From positions 1 through 64,000 of the forward strand of contig NVVV01000005.1 of assembly GCA_002733495.1 (NCBI GenBank): a stretch of DNA of 64,000 nucleotides. Direction: 5' to 3'. The position numbers and the translations under genes were made by a program. Shown piece after piece: positions 28,226 to 36,694 of this stretch. Within the stretch, counting starts at the first letter, position 1. Every line of letters starts with the position of its first letter. The DNA is from Robiginitomaculum sp. Lineage in GTDB: Bacteria; Pseudomonadota; Alphaproteobacteria; Caulobacterales; Maricaulaceae. The notes beneath the pieces were generated by a model that ran no database searches, was not told the DNA's origin, and saw only the letters and a list, made by a program, of their open reading frames with translations.

Positions 28226-29550
28226 GCAAGAGGGGCGCTGCCGAAACGGTAAAAAACGGGGCCGCAGGACCGGCGGGCCTGAATTCGCGTCAAAGCGCGG
28301 TTGGGGTGCTGGATATTGGTGCCTCCAAAGTGGCTTGTTTTGTGGCGCGGGCAGGGGAGGCGCCGCGATCAATCATTCGCGTTGCCGGGGTGGGTCACCA
28401 ATCCTCCAAAGGTTTACGTAGCGGCAGTATCATTGATCTTGATGCCGCTGAGGCGGCGGTGCGCCAAGCCGTCGAGCAGGCCGAACGCATGGCCGGTATT
28501 TCCATCAATGCCGTGACGTTGAGTTATTGCGGGCCGTCCTTGCGGGCGCAAAAAGTGCGCGGCATGGCCGCCATCAATGGCCGAGAAGTCAATAACCGCG
28601 ATGTGAAGCGCGTTATGAAAACCGCTTTGGCCCAATGGCACGATGAAAAGCGCGTAGTCATTCATGCCATTCCGCAACGCTATAGTGTTGATGACAATAT
28701 CGATGTTCTAGACCCGCGCGGCATGTTTGCCACGCGACTGGGCGTCGAGATTTGTATCGTCAGCGTTGACCGCAATCCCTTGCGCAATCTGGCGCTGGTG
28801 GTTGATCGCTGCCGTTTGGATTTGCGCTCTATTGTGGCCACGCCGTATGCAGCGGGTCTGGCCGCGCTGGTGGATGACGAAATGCATTTGGGGGCCACGG
28901 TTATTGATATGGGCGCGGCGCTGACTTCTTTTGCAGTTTTCAGTGATGGCGGGCTGGCCCATGTAGGTGCGGTGCCGCTGGGTGGCCAGCATGTAACCAA
29001 TGATATTGCCCGTGGCCTTTCGACCCCGATGGCAGCGGCAGAGCGTATCAAGACCATGTATGGCACGGTTCTGGATGGCCCGGATGATGATTTTGAAATG
29101 ATCGATTGCCCCGGCATGTGCGATGATCCGGGGATGAAAACCGATCAGGCGCCACGTGCTGTGTTGACCAGCGTTATTCGTCCACGCCTTGAAGAAACTT
29201 TTGAAATGGTCCGTGCTCAGTTGGAAGCCAGCGGGGTATACGGCACACTTGGCGAGCGGGTGGTGCTGGTGGGCGGTGCCAGCCAGTTGGATGGTGTGCG
29301 TGAGCTGGCGGCACGCATGTTGAACAAACAGGTGCGTTTGGGTCGGCCCTTGCGGCTTTCCGGGCTTGGTGATGCGGTCAATGGGGCCGGCTTTGCCGCC
29401 ACCGCCGGGATCATGCATCACGTTATTTTTGGCCCCCGCGAAGCCATTTTTGGCGCGCCAGATATTCTTCGGGGCGGCCACAAACATCATGGCGGCAATG
29501 CCGCCAACCCGGTGCAACAGCTCTGGGGTTGGCTAAAAGATAATTTTTAA
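28222..29550 (+). CDS. ftsA: Cell division protein FtsA
   Basis: 442 aa actin-like ATPase, starting GTG at the GTGA overlap with ftsQ. Phosphate-1 motif VGVLDIGASKVACFVA (~residues 27-42), an inserted 1C domain, phosphate-2 (ATVIDMGAALTSFAVF, ~231) and adenosine motif (VVLVGGASQLDGV) are visible. The C-terminus ends in an amphipathic helix (NPVQQLWGWLKDNF) that tethers it to the membrane. FtsA anchors FtsZ filaments. Unusually the next gene is on the other strand, so ftsA is the last gene of the long co-directional run. Confidence 0.98.
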   Translation: MSKRGAAETVKNGAAGPAGLNSRQSAVGVLDIGASKVACFVARAGEAPRSIIRVAGVGHQSSKGLRSGSIIDLDAAEAAVRQAVEQAERMAGISINAVTLSYCGPSLRAQKVRGMAAINGREVNNRDVKRVMKTALAQWHDEKRVVIHAIPQRYSVDDNIDVLDPRGMFATRLGVEICIVSVDRNPLRNLALVVDRCRLDLRSIVATPYAAGLAALVDDEMHLGATVIDMGAALTSFAVFSDGGLAHVGAVPLGGQHVTNDIARGLSTPMAAAERIKTMYGTVLDGPDDDFEMIDCPGMCDDPGMKTDQAPRAVLTSVIRPRLEETFEMVRAQLEASGVYGTLGERVVLVGGASQLDGVRELAARMLNKQVRLGRPLRLSGLGDAVNGAGFAATAGIMHHVIFGPREAIFGAPDILRGGHKHHGGNAANPVQQLWGWLKDNF

Positions 29551-29560
29551 AGGCGCGTCC

Positions 29561-30115
29561 TTACTTCCGGTCCCAGGTACCGTTGGCATTTTTGCACAAA
29601 ATAACGGTTTCAGGGTCGTAAGTGCCATTCTGGTCGGCGGTTCGGGTGGTGATGGTGTTGCAGGTGCGCCCGCGTTCATCAACAAAGGTTTGCGCCCGCT
29701 CCGCCGTGCCGCCATAACCGCTATCATTATTGGACCAATCCTGGGCATGTCCGGTTTCAATGGCCTGTACGGCAGCTTGATCCTGTAAATAACGGTCACA
29801 CGATGTCAGTTTACCCGCAATGGCCTGACCGGCAATCGCGCCGCCAACAGCGCCCAGAATGGTCCCGGTTTCGCGATGGCGTCCACCGTCAACCTTGCGC
29901 CCGATAAAGCCGCCAACAGCGGCGCCGCCAATGGCGCCCAGGATTTTTTTCTTCTTCTTTTTCTTATGATTGGCGCAGGCATGTTTGCGCGCCGCATTAT
30001 CATTATAACTATTGTCTTTCGCCAGTGTGGGCAAAGCCGAAAGGCCAAAGCCTGTGAGGGCCAGGGGCACCGCCAGTATCAGATGAAATTTTGCTGATTT
30101 TGATTTGGCCGTCAT
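29561..30115 (-). CDS. Exported glycine-zipper protein (17-kDa surface-antigen-like), inverted between ftsA and ftsZ
   Basis: 184 aa from the ATG at 30115 (GGGAG ribosome site). A basic n-region and hydrophobic helix (FHLILAVPLALTGFGLSAL) form a signal peptide with probable cleavage at TLA|KDN. The mature part has a run of seven lysines after CANHK, a glycine zipper (LGAIGGAAVGGFIG and LGAVGGAIAGQAIAG, ~residues 58-95) and a C-terminal Cys-containing domain (ERGRTCNTITTRT, VILCKNANGTWDRK) typical of the RT821/17-kDa surface-antigen family. No lipobox is seen. It is transcribed against the dcw cluster; its promoter would overlap that of ftsZ. Function unknown; outer-membrane association is inferred. 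Confidence 0.8.
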   Translation of the reverse strand: MTAKSKSAKFHLILAVPLALTGFGLSALPTLAKDNSYNDNAARKHACANHKKKKKKKILGAIGGAAVGGFIGRKVDGGRHRETGTILGAVGGAIAGQAIAGKLTSCDRYLQDQAAVQAIETGHAQDWSNNDSGYGGTAERAQTFVDERGRTCNTITTRTADQNGTYDPETVILCKNANGTWDRK

Positions 30116-30236
30116 ATCATTCTCCCGAATCGGCTGCTTTTCCAAGCCAGACCCTATATGTATAACAAAAAATGCCGAGCCGGACACTCTTTCAAAATGG
30201 TCTCAGGCCAGGATTTTGAATAATCCTTTCTTAAGC

Positions 30237-30251
30237 TTAACTGGCCGTTAA
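30237..30251 (+). promoter_or_regulatory. CtrA-type site TTAA-N7-TTAA in the ftsZ promoter region
   Basis: TTAACTGGCCGTTAA matches the full CtrA consensus spacing (TTAA-N7-TTAA), with an extra TTAA half-site at 30231-30234. It lies 55 bases before the ftsZ start, in the region between two divergent genes. In Caulobacter CtrA represses ftsZ from such a site; regulation here is inferred. Confidence 0.6.
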
Positions 30252-30305
30252 AGGTCCGCAGGGCACAATCAGCCTTCATATTGATTTATCCTCAGGGGCC
30301 ACCTT

Positions 30306-31799
30306 ATGCCGATCTCATTGTCTGCACCTAAAGTTTTGGAACTAAAACCACGCATCGTTGTCTTTGGTGTTGGTGGCGCTGGCGGCAATGCCGTCAACAA
30401 CATGATCGAAGCTGATCTGCAAGGTGTTGAATTCGTTGTTGCCAATACGGATGCCCAGGCGCTTCATTTTTCCAAGGCGGAATGCACCATTCAGATGGGT
30501 CCGACCATTACCGGGGGGCTGGGGGCCGGTGCCGACCCGGAAAAAGGTGCGCAATCTGCTGAAGATTCCTGTGATGATATCTGCGCCCAGATCGAAGGTG
30601 CGCACATGGTGTTTATTACCGCTGGCATGGGCGGCGGCACAGGCACCGGGGCTGCGCCGGTGATTGCCCGCATGGCACGTGAACGTGGCATTTTGACCGT
30701 TGGCGTGGTCACCAAGCCATTTCGCTTTGAGGGTGATCGGCGCATGCGCATTGCCGAAGAGGGCATTGAAGACCTGCAAAGCGCGGTTGATACCCTGATC
30801 ATTATTCCTAACCAAAATCTCTTTCGTATTACCAATGACAAAACCACCGTCACCGATGCCTTTTCCATGGCTGATGAGGTCTTGCATTCGGGCGTGCGTG
30901 GCCTGACCAGTCTGATGGTGCAGCCGGGCTTGATCAATCTTGATTTTGCCGATGTGCGCACCGTGATGAGCGAAATGGGCAAAGCCCTGATGGGTACAGG
31001 TGAAGCAGGCGGTGAAGATCGCGCGGTTGAGGCCGCACGGGCGGCGATTGCCAACCCGTTGCTGGATGATGTGGCCATTCGGGGCGCCCAGGGCGTGCTG
31101 ATCAACATTACTGGCGGGGCTGATCTGACCCTGCACGAAGTTGACGAAGCCGCTGAACTGATCCGTGCCGAAGTGGACGAGGGTGCCAACATTATTGTGG
31201 GGGCCACCTTTGACGACAGTTTGAATGGCGTGATGCGCGTTTCCGTTGTCGCCACCGGCATTGATATGGCCCAGACGATGAAATCAACGCGCGAAACCGC
31301 TCGTGTATCAGCCCCGATTGCGGCTGCGCACCCAACACATACGCTGGCCCACACGCCGCCGACAGAGCCTGAGCCTCCAGTCACACCCGAGCCTCAAATT
31401 TTTGCACAAAACGAACCGGCAGAAACGGCTGCGCCGATGATGGATGCGTCGGGTGAAGACACACCTGCGCCAGTGATGGCCGCCCAGGATGAGGCCACAC
31501 CTTATGAGGCACAGGACGATGATCCGCCTTTTATTGCTCAGCGTTCTGCCCCTGAAGAGATATTGGAAGAGGCCCCAAAACAAAGCCGCTTTGGTCTTGG
31601 CTTTTTGGGTCTGCGGCGCAAGCCTTCCGGTCCGCCGCCTGCCTTTATTGCTGATGAGATGCCAAAGATGTCCCATCATGCTGAGCCGCGCCGCGAAGCC
31701 CCGGCATCGGAAGAAGAAACACCGCCGGCAGACCTTTTTGGCGGACATATTGACGAAGAGCTTGAAATTCCTGCCTTTTTACGTCGTCAGGCCAATTAG
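30306..31799 (+). CDS. ftsZ: Cell division GTPase FtsZ
   Basis: 497 aa. The tubulin-type GTPase domain includes [18 protein letters not shown], the signature [13 protein letters not shown] (~residues 108-120) and the T7 loop [17 protein letters not shown] (~215). A long Pro/Glu/Ala-rich linker (~residues 320-475) is typical of alphaproteobacteria. The C-terminal peptide ([13 protein letters not shown]) matches the FtsA/ZipA-binding tail. FtsZ forms the Z ring. It has its own promoter region, separated from ftsA by the inverted gene. Confidence 0.99.
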   Translation: MPISLSAPKVLELKPRIVVFGVGGAGGNAVNNMIEADLQGVEFVVANTDAQALHFSKAECTIQMGPTITGGLGAGADPEKGAQSAEDSCDDICAQIEGAHMVFITAGMGGGTGTGAAPVIARMARERGILTVGVVTKPFRFEGDRRMRIAEEGIEDLQSAVDTLIIIPNQNLFRITNDKTTVTDAFSMADEVLHSGVRGLTSLMVQPGLINLDFADVRTVMSEMGKALMGTGEAGGEDRAVEAARAAIANPLLDDVAIRGAQGVLINITGGADLTLHEVDEAAELIRAEVDEGANIIVGATFDDSLNGVMRVSVVATGIDMAQTMKSTRETARVSAPIAAAHPTHTLAHTPPTEPEPPVTPEPQIFAQNEPAETAAPMMDASGEDTPAPVMAAQDEATPYEAQDDDPPFIAQRSAPEEILEEAPKQSRFGLGFLGLRRKPSGPPPAFIADEMPKMSHHAEPRREAPASEEETPPADLFGGHIDEELEIPAFLRRQAN

Positions 31800-31860
31800 A
31801 GCACGCGCATACTTTTAACGTCACAAACTGAAATGCTTTGTTGCTTGCGCATTGGCGGTC

Positions 31861-32808
31861 ATGGTCCCTAAACTCATTGACCGCTATGCAGCTAGGCAGG
31901 AAGATGCTGTGCCCGAAACTTTCCCCTTCACCAAAACACCACTTTGGCAGCACACGCTAGGCCAAAGCGTCTCTTGCGCTGGACCGGGCTTGCACCTTGG
32001 GGGGCATGTCCGGCTGGGCCTTCATCCTGCCCAAGTCGATACCGGGCTGGTCTTTCGTCGCACGGATGTTGGGGCGTCAAAAGTCAGTATTTTATTGCAT
32101 CCTAAGGCCGTGTGCCAGACCCGGCGCGGCACTTCTGTTGGTAATGCCCAGGGCGTTTCCATCGCCACCACTGAGCATGTGCTGGCGGCATTAAGCGCGT
32201 GCGCAATCGACAATGCCTATATCGATATTGATGGCCCCGAAGTGCCGGCCATGGATGGCTGTGCAAAAGCCTTCACCGATATGATCAGCAAGGCCAGTGT
32301 GGTGGCGCAAAAGACACCCCGGCGCTTTATTGAGGTGTGCAAGACAGTCACTTGCCGCGATGGGGCAAGGCAGGTTCGCCTTGACCCTGCTGATGGCTTA
32401 TTGATTAGCGCGCATATTGAATACCCAAACACAGCCATCGGTACCCAAGACTATGAATTTCAGGCCAGCGCGGCGCACTTTATTGCCGACATTGCCCCGG
32501 CGCGCACGTTTGCTTTGGCTCATGAGGTTGCGGCCTTAAAAGAGGCTGGGCTGGGCCTTGGTGGTACGCTGGACAATTGCCTATTGGTGGATGGCATGGA
32601 TATAGAAAACCCGGATGGCTTGCGTTTTGCTGATGAATTTGTGCGCCATAAAGTCCTTGATATTCTAGGTGATATTGCGCTTCTTGGGGCACCCTTGCGC
32701 GGCCGGTTCACCTCCAATTGCGCCGGGCACGCTCTTAATAATGCGCTTGTGCAGGCTTTGATGGCCGATCCTGAGGCCTGGCGCTGGTCCATTCCGGCTT
32801 CGGCTTAG
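31861..32808 (+). CDS. lpxC: UDP-3-O-acyl-N-acetylglucosamine deacetylase LpxC
   Basis: 315 aa from the ATG at 31861; a TTG three codons earlier is possible. The start of the domain (HTLGQSVSCAGPGLHLGGHV), the zinc-site histidine in TTEHVLAALSA, and the C-terminal FVRHKVLDILGDIALLG with its H-x3-D pair are all present, followed by a conserved catalytic His in CAGHALNN. LpxC catalyses the committed step of lipid A synthesis, so the organism makes LPS. It closes the dcw region, 61 bases after ftsZ. Confidence 0.98.
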   Translation: MVPKLIDRYAARQEDAVPETFPFTKTPLWQHTLGQSVSCAGPGLHLGGHVRLGLHPAQVDTGLVFRRTDVGASKVSILLHPKAVCQTRRGTSVGNAQGVSIATTEHVLAALSACAIDNAYIDIDGPEVPAMDGCAKAFTDMISKASVVAQKTPRRFIEVCKTVTCRDGARQVRLDPADGLLISAHIEYPNTAIGTQDYEFQASAAHFIADIAPARTFALAHEVAALKEAGLGLGGTLDNCLLVDGMDIENPDGLRFADEFVRHKVLDILGDIALLGAPLRGRFTSNCAGHALNNALVQALMADPEAWRWSIPASA

Positions 32809-33157
32809 ATATTTCCATAATACCAGAGTCTAATGCGGCTTTTATGCCCGGGGACAAGTTTGATTTATCCACGTTTTAGAGGGGTAAATAAGGGTCAAAA
32901 AGGGTCAAATAAGGGGTAAGAAAGGTGAAAAAAGGTAAATTTAGCGCAAGTTTTGGAAAATTGAGAGGCAATATAATTCACACCAAGGCGCTAGCCCCGC
33001 ATTTTGCCCCAGAACCCGTGTGGCCAGAAAATACCGTCCCTTGTGTGTGGTTTATGACGGGCCCGGCCTGTTTCGCCTCTTGAGTGAAATGGTCCGCCGT
33101 GCTTTGGTACGCCCAAAGCGACTCTTAAGGTCGTAAACATGTTTGGGGAGTTTCATC
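32809..33157. other. 349-base non-coding gap between lpxC and the peptide transporter
   Basis: No gene, tRNA or clear terminator is seen. The left half is AT-rich and holds six phased G-tract repeats (32880-32940). The right half (32990-33130) is GC-richer with no obvious structure. The transporter RBS (GGGGAG, 33144-33149) is at the end. Confidence 0.6.
32880..32940 (+). repeat. Six helically phased G-tract repeats, purine-rich
   Basis: Six imperfect units of the form A(A)GGGGTNAAA or AAGGTNAAA begin their G-tracts at 32881, 32892, 32902, 32913, 32924 and 32934, a spacing of 11, 10, 11, 11 and 10 bases. The average of about 10.6 bases is one DNA turn. Two neighbouring units share AGGGTCAAA exactly. 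The + strand is nearly free of C. The array could be a multi-site operator or intrinsically curved DNA. Confidence 0.75.
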
Positions 33158-34897
33158 GTGGCATCAGCAGACGCACCGGCGCTAGGCACCGGGTCGAAAG
33201 ACACATCATTTTTTGGCCACCCGCGCGGGTTGGCAATTTTGTTCTTTACGGAAATGTGGGAACGCTTTTCCTATTACGGCATGCGTGGCCTGCTGATCCT
33301 GTATCTGACGCAGCATTTTTTGTTTTCTGATGAACGCTCGGCGCTGATTTACGGGGCTTATGTCTCGCTGGTTTATGTGATGGCCATTTTTGGCGGATCC
33401 TTGGCCGATAAATATCTGGGCCAGCGCAAGGCGGTCACCTTTGGGGCTATATTGCTGGTCATGGGCCATTTTGGCATGGCGTTTGAAGGCTCTGGATCGA
33501 AAGAAACCATGGTTGTGGATGGTCAGGAATACCAACTGACCCTGATTGGCCGGGGCGGCGATGCCATTTCCATTGTTAAATCCGCCAATGGGCAGTCAGA
33601 GATTTCGTTCAATGACGACGCCTCGCAAATGCTGATTGCGGACCCTGCTGCGGTTGGCTTGCCGGCCATGGTTGCTACGGATTCTTATGAAACCACAACC
33701 ACCCGCGAGCCGCTTTATGTGGGCATTCTATATCTGTCGCTGGCCCTGATTATTGCCGGCGTTGGCTTTTTGAAGGCCAATATTTCCACCATTGTTGGCG
33801 ACCTTTATGGCATGGGCGATGCGCGCCGGGATTCCGGTTTTACCATTTTCTATATGGGTATTAATCTTGGCTCTTTTCTGGCGTCCTGGTCCTGCGGGAT
33901 TTTGGGCATTGTTTATGGCTGGAACTATGGCTTTGGATTGGCCGGAGTTGGCATGTTGTTTGGCCTTCTCATCTTTCTTCGCTACCAGCCCTGGCTGGAA
34001 GGGCGCGCCGAGCCACCTGACCCTGCCAAGCTGAAAGAAAAAGTTTTTGGCCCGATCAATGTGGAATGGGCCTGTTATTCTTCGGCTTTGCTCATCATGG
34101 CGGTGGCCATAACCCTGATCATGCATCCGGAACCTGCGGCCATGCTGATGGCGGCCACCGGGGTTTTGATGTTTGTTTTCCTGATCGGTTACAGCTTTAT
34201 CAAGGTCAAAGGCAAAGAACGCAGCCGCATGTGGGCCGCGATATATTTTGCGCTGGCGCAAATTCCGTTCTGGTCCCTGTTTGAACAGGCTGGCTCCTCC
34301 CTGACACTCTTCACTGATCGTCTGGTTGACCGCACCATGGGGGGCTGGTCGGTGCCTGCACCCGTGTTCCAGTCTTTAAATGCCGGGTTTATTTTTATCT
34401 TTGCCCCCATCATTGCCTGGCTGTGGATCTGGATGGCCAAGAAGAAAATCGAACCGTCAACGCCGGTTAAATTCTCTATTGGTGTCCTCTTTGTGGCGCT
34501 GGGCTTTCTGGTTCTGGTTGCCGGCATGAAAACCACAGGCGCAAGTGCGCTGACGCCAGTGATCTTTATCTTCCTGATCTATTGGGTGCACACCATGGGC
34601 GAGTTGTTGCTCTCTCCGGTGGGGCTTTCCGCCATGACCAAACTGGCACCACCACAGGCAGCAGGCCTGATGATGGGCACCTGGTTCTTGTATTCAGGCT
34701 TGTCCAATTCTCTTTCTGGCGTGATTGCCAGCTCTACGGGCGCAGAAACCATTGGCGGCAAGATCATTAATGCTGCGGCTGCCAAGGCCACCTATGTTGA
34801 GGTTTATACCAATGTGGCCTTAGTTGCTGGCGGCGCGGCGGTGTTCATGTTCGTGATCTCGCCCCTTATCAAAAAGTGGATGCACGAGGCCGAATAA
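33158..34897 (+). CDS. POT/PTR2-family proton-dependent di/tripeptide transporter
   Basis: 579 aa from a GTG at 33158 with GGGGAG nine bases upstream. The N-terminal ILFFTEMWERFSYYGMRGLL contains the E-x2-E-R-like proton-coupling motif of the POT family, and FGGSLADKYLGQRKAV is the loop 2-3 motif of the major facilitator superfamily. FYMGINLGSFLA marks the PTR2 signature. Between the third and fourth membrane helices lies a ~80-residue polar insert (GSGSKETMVVDGQEYQ to YETTTTREP), which by topology faces the periplasm and is absent from compact homologues. It imports peptides using the proton gradient. Confidence 0.93.
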   Translation: MASADAPALGTGSKDTSFFGHPRGLAILFFTEMWERFSYYGMRGLLILYLTQHFLFSDERSALIYGAYVSLVYVMAIFGGSLADKYLGQRKAVTFGAILLVMGHFGMAFEGSGSKETMVVDGQEYQLTLIGRGGDAISIVKSANGQSEISFNDDASQMLIADPAAVGLPAMVATDSYETTTTREPLYVGILYLSLALIIAGVGFLKANISTIVGDLYGMGDARRDSGFTIFYMGINLGSFLASWSCGILGIVYGWNYGFGLAGVGMLFGLLIFLRYQPWLEGRAEPPDPAKLKEKVFGPINVEWACYSSALLIMAVAITLIMHPEPAAMLMAATGVLMFVFLIGYSFIKVKGKERSRMWAAIYFALAQIPFWSLFEQAGSSLTLFTDRLVDRTMGGWSVPAPVFQSLNAGFIFIFAPIIAWLWIWMAKKKIEPSTPVKFSIGVLFVALGFLVLVAGMKTTGASALTPVIFIFLIYWVHTMGELLLSPVGLSAMTKLAPPQAAGLMMGTWFLYSGLSNSLSGVIASSTGAETIGGKIINAAAAKATYVEVYTNVALVAGGAAVFMFVISPLIKKWMHEAE

Positions 34898-34956
34898 GCC
34901 GCGATGGGTCTTGGTGCAGCGCGCCAGGGCCTCATCCCCCATGACGGAGACTAAAC

Positions 34957-35709
34957 GTGCAAAACATGGGGGTTATCGGGCTTGGGGCCTTTGGGCGCTT
35001 GCTGGTTCAGCACATGCGCCCCTATTTTCATATTTGCGCCTGTGACCCTGCACCGGGGGCGCAGGCCTTTGCAGATGAGGCGGGCATAGCGCTTTGCTCG
35101 CTATCCGAATGCGCCCGTGCTGATCTGGTGGTGCTGGCGGTGCCGGTTTTGCAAATCGGGCCAGTGGCAGAAGCCATTGCGCCGCATTTGCGTCCTGGTA
35201 CGAGCGTGTTTGATGTGGCCTCGGTCAAGCTTGGCCCGGCGCGGGCCATGAAAGCTGCTTTGCCTGATCATGTGCGCATTATCGGCACCCACCCTTTATT
35301 TGGGCCGCAAAGTGCCAAAACGGGTCTGAAGGGCCTGAAGGTTTCTATTTGCCCGGTGCGTGGTGCCGGGCCAAAACGGGTGGCGCAGGTAATTTCCTTT
35401 TTGCGGGAACGCTTGCAACTGGATGCATTTCTTAGCGATGCGCAAAGCCATGATCGGGATATGGCCATGGTGCAGGGGTTGACGCACTTGATCGCCAAGG
35501 TTCTGGACGAGATGGAACCTCTGCCGCGCCGCCAGACCACGCTCAGCTTTGATTATCTGGTGGGTGCCATGCAATTGGTACGCGGTGATTCGGATGAGCT
35601 GTTCCGCGCCATCGAGCGTGAAAACCCCTATTCCGCCGACGTGCGCGAGACTTTTTTTCGGCTGATTGACGAGTTAAGAGCCTCGCTGGAAAATGGAGTG
35701 GGAAAGTAA
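34957..35709 (+). CDS. Prephenate dehydrogenase-like protein (TyrA family)
   Basis: 250 aa, slightly shorter than classic TyrA. An NAD(P)-binding fold opens with GVIGLGAFGRLLVQHM, the Rossmann second half has VVLAVPVLQIGPV, and the catalytic region contains the conserved IIGTHPLFGPQSA (His near residue 111). The helical C-terminal dimerisation domain (DRDMAMVQGLTHLIAKVLDE) is present but reduced. The likely reaction is oxidative decarboxylation of prephenate or arogenate for tyrosine synthesis. The start is GTG with a CGGAGA site; an ATG three codons later is possible. Confidence 0.85.
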   Translation: MQNMGVIGLGAFGRLLVQHMRPYFHICACDPAPGAQAFADEAGIALCSLSECARADLVVLAVPVLQIGPVAEAIAPHLRPGTSVFDVASVKLGPARAMKAALPDHVRIIGTHPLFGPQSAKTGLKGLKVSICPVRGAGPKRVAQVISFLRERLQLDAFLSDAQSHDRDMAMVQGLTHLIAKVLDEMEPLPRRQTTLSFDYLVGAMQLVRGDSDELFRAIERENPYSADVRETFFRLIDELRASLENGVGK

Positions 35710-35720
35710 ACACCCAACAT

Positions 35721-35812
35721 CTCGTCATTATCCGGCTTGACCGGATAATCCATTTTATCTGAATTCGTATTTTTGAAGAATGGGTCCTCCGGTCAAGCCG
35801 GAGGACGACGAA
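35721..35812. repeat. Small inverted-repeat element, type B (copy 2)
   Basis: The left hairpin TTATCCGGCTTGACCGGATAA and right hairpin GTCCTCCGGTCAAGCCGGAGGAC are both compact stems, flanked by CTCGTC on the left and its inverse GACGA on the right. The ends match the element at 6226-6320 (shared CTCGTC..TCCGGCTTGACCGGA). It is 92 bases long, in a short intergenic gap, and could also act as a bidirectional terminator. Confidence 0.75.
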
Positions 35813-35829
35813 ATATGTGTTAGATTTTC

Positions 35830-36456
35830 TTAGCTTGCCGTCTTTGGTAAAGCCTTCTCAACCGCTTTGCGCACTTTTTTCGACATCGGCTTAACGATGG
35901 TCGGAAAGGATCCAACCAGATTGCCTTCCGGGTCGATCAGGTATTTATGGAAATTCCATTTGGGGCCAGAGCCGGTTTCGCGGCGCGCCCATTTGTAAAA
36001 CGGGTGGGCGTCATCACCCTTGGTGACAACCTTGCTGGTCAGCGGAAAATTGACGTTAAAATTGACTTCGCAAAACTTTTTGATCTCTTTTTCGCTGCCC
36101 GGTTCCTGACCGCCAAAATCATTGCTGGGCGCACCCAAAACCACCAGACCCTGGCCGCGATACTTTTCCCACAAGGCCTGCAAACCTTCATATTGTGGGG
36201 TAAAGCCGCATTCAGACGCGGTGTTGACTAGCAACACCGTCTTGCCACGATACTGTTCCAAGGGCAGGGCCTCGCCATCGATCGAGGTAAATTCATAATC
36301 ATAGGCCGAACCTTCGGCAGCGACCGCCCCGCCCATCAGGGCCAGATAGCCAATGCCGGCAAAGCCAAGCGCGGTGGTAATGCCAAGCGCTGAATAAAGA
36401 CCGCGACGGCGTTTTGGGGCCGGGGTTTGGGTATTGGATTGGGGTGTGTTGGTCAT
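35830..36456 (-). CDS. Exported glutathione peroxidase
   Basis: 208 aa. A basic N-terminal tail (KRRRG) and hydrophobic helix (YSALGITTALGFAGIGYLAL, then MGGAVAA|EGS) predict a signal peptide or anchor. The thioredoxin-like peroxidase domain has the catalytic Cys in LLVNTASECGFT, Gln in NDFGGQEPG and Trp/Asn in KWNFHKYL, the standard catalytic tetrad, with a Cys (not Sec) active site. The presumed role is reduction of lipid or organic hydroperoxides in the periplasm using thioredoxin-like partners. Most bacterial homologues are cytoplasmic; export here is inferred from the leader. Confidence 0.92.
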   Translation of the reverse strand: MTNTPQSNTQTPAPKRRRGLYSALGITTALGFAGIGYLALMGGAVAAEGSAYDYEFTSIDGEALPLEQYRGKTVLLVNTASECGFTPQYEGLQALWEKYRGQGLVVLGAPSNDFGGQEPGSEKEIKKFCEVNFNVNFPLTSKVVTKGDDAHPFYKWARRETGSGPKWNFHKYLIDPEGNLVGSFPTIVKPMSKKVRKAVEKALPKTAS

Positions 36457-36599
36457 GGTATTCTCCGATTTTCGTCCGCACTATAGCGCGATTGCGGATC
36501 ATTCGCCACAGCTACAGACAAAGTTAGATGGTATTTCTTTTCTCACTCTGAGCGCCCTGAAGGGCAAGGGACGTCCACCATTGCCTCATGTCTTGCTCG

Positions 36600-36692
36600 A
36601 TGCTTCGACAGGCTCAGCATGGGGTTGATTTTCTATCTCACTCTTTTCCTCACCCTGAGGAGGCGCGAAGCGCCCTCGAAGGGCGAGGCCGG
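36600..36692. repeat. Small REP-like element, type E
   Basis: ATGCTTCGACAGGCTCAGCAT and CACCCTGAGG...GCGCGAAGCGC...CCTCGAAGGGCGAGG form two imperfect hairpin arms around an AT-rich centre, in the 238-base gap between the gpx and aminotransferase-like genes. A related fragment (GAGCGCCCTGAAGGGCAAGG) lies at about 36550. The type is common as dispersed repeats in alphaproteobacteria. Confidence 0.6.
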
Positions 36693-36694
36693 GC

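Noticed and set aside
30342-31384. Two overlapping minus-strand frames (264 and 297 codons) over ftsZ
   Set aside because: Both are antisense to the highly conserved GTPase domain of FtsZ and have no signals of their own.
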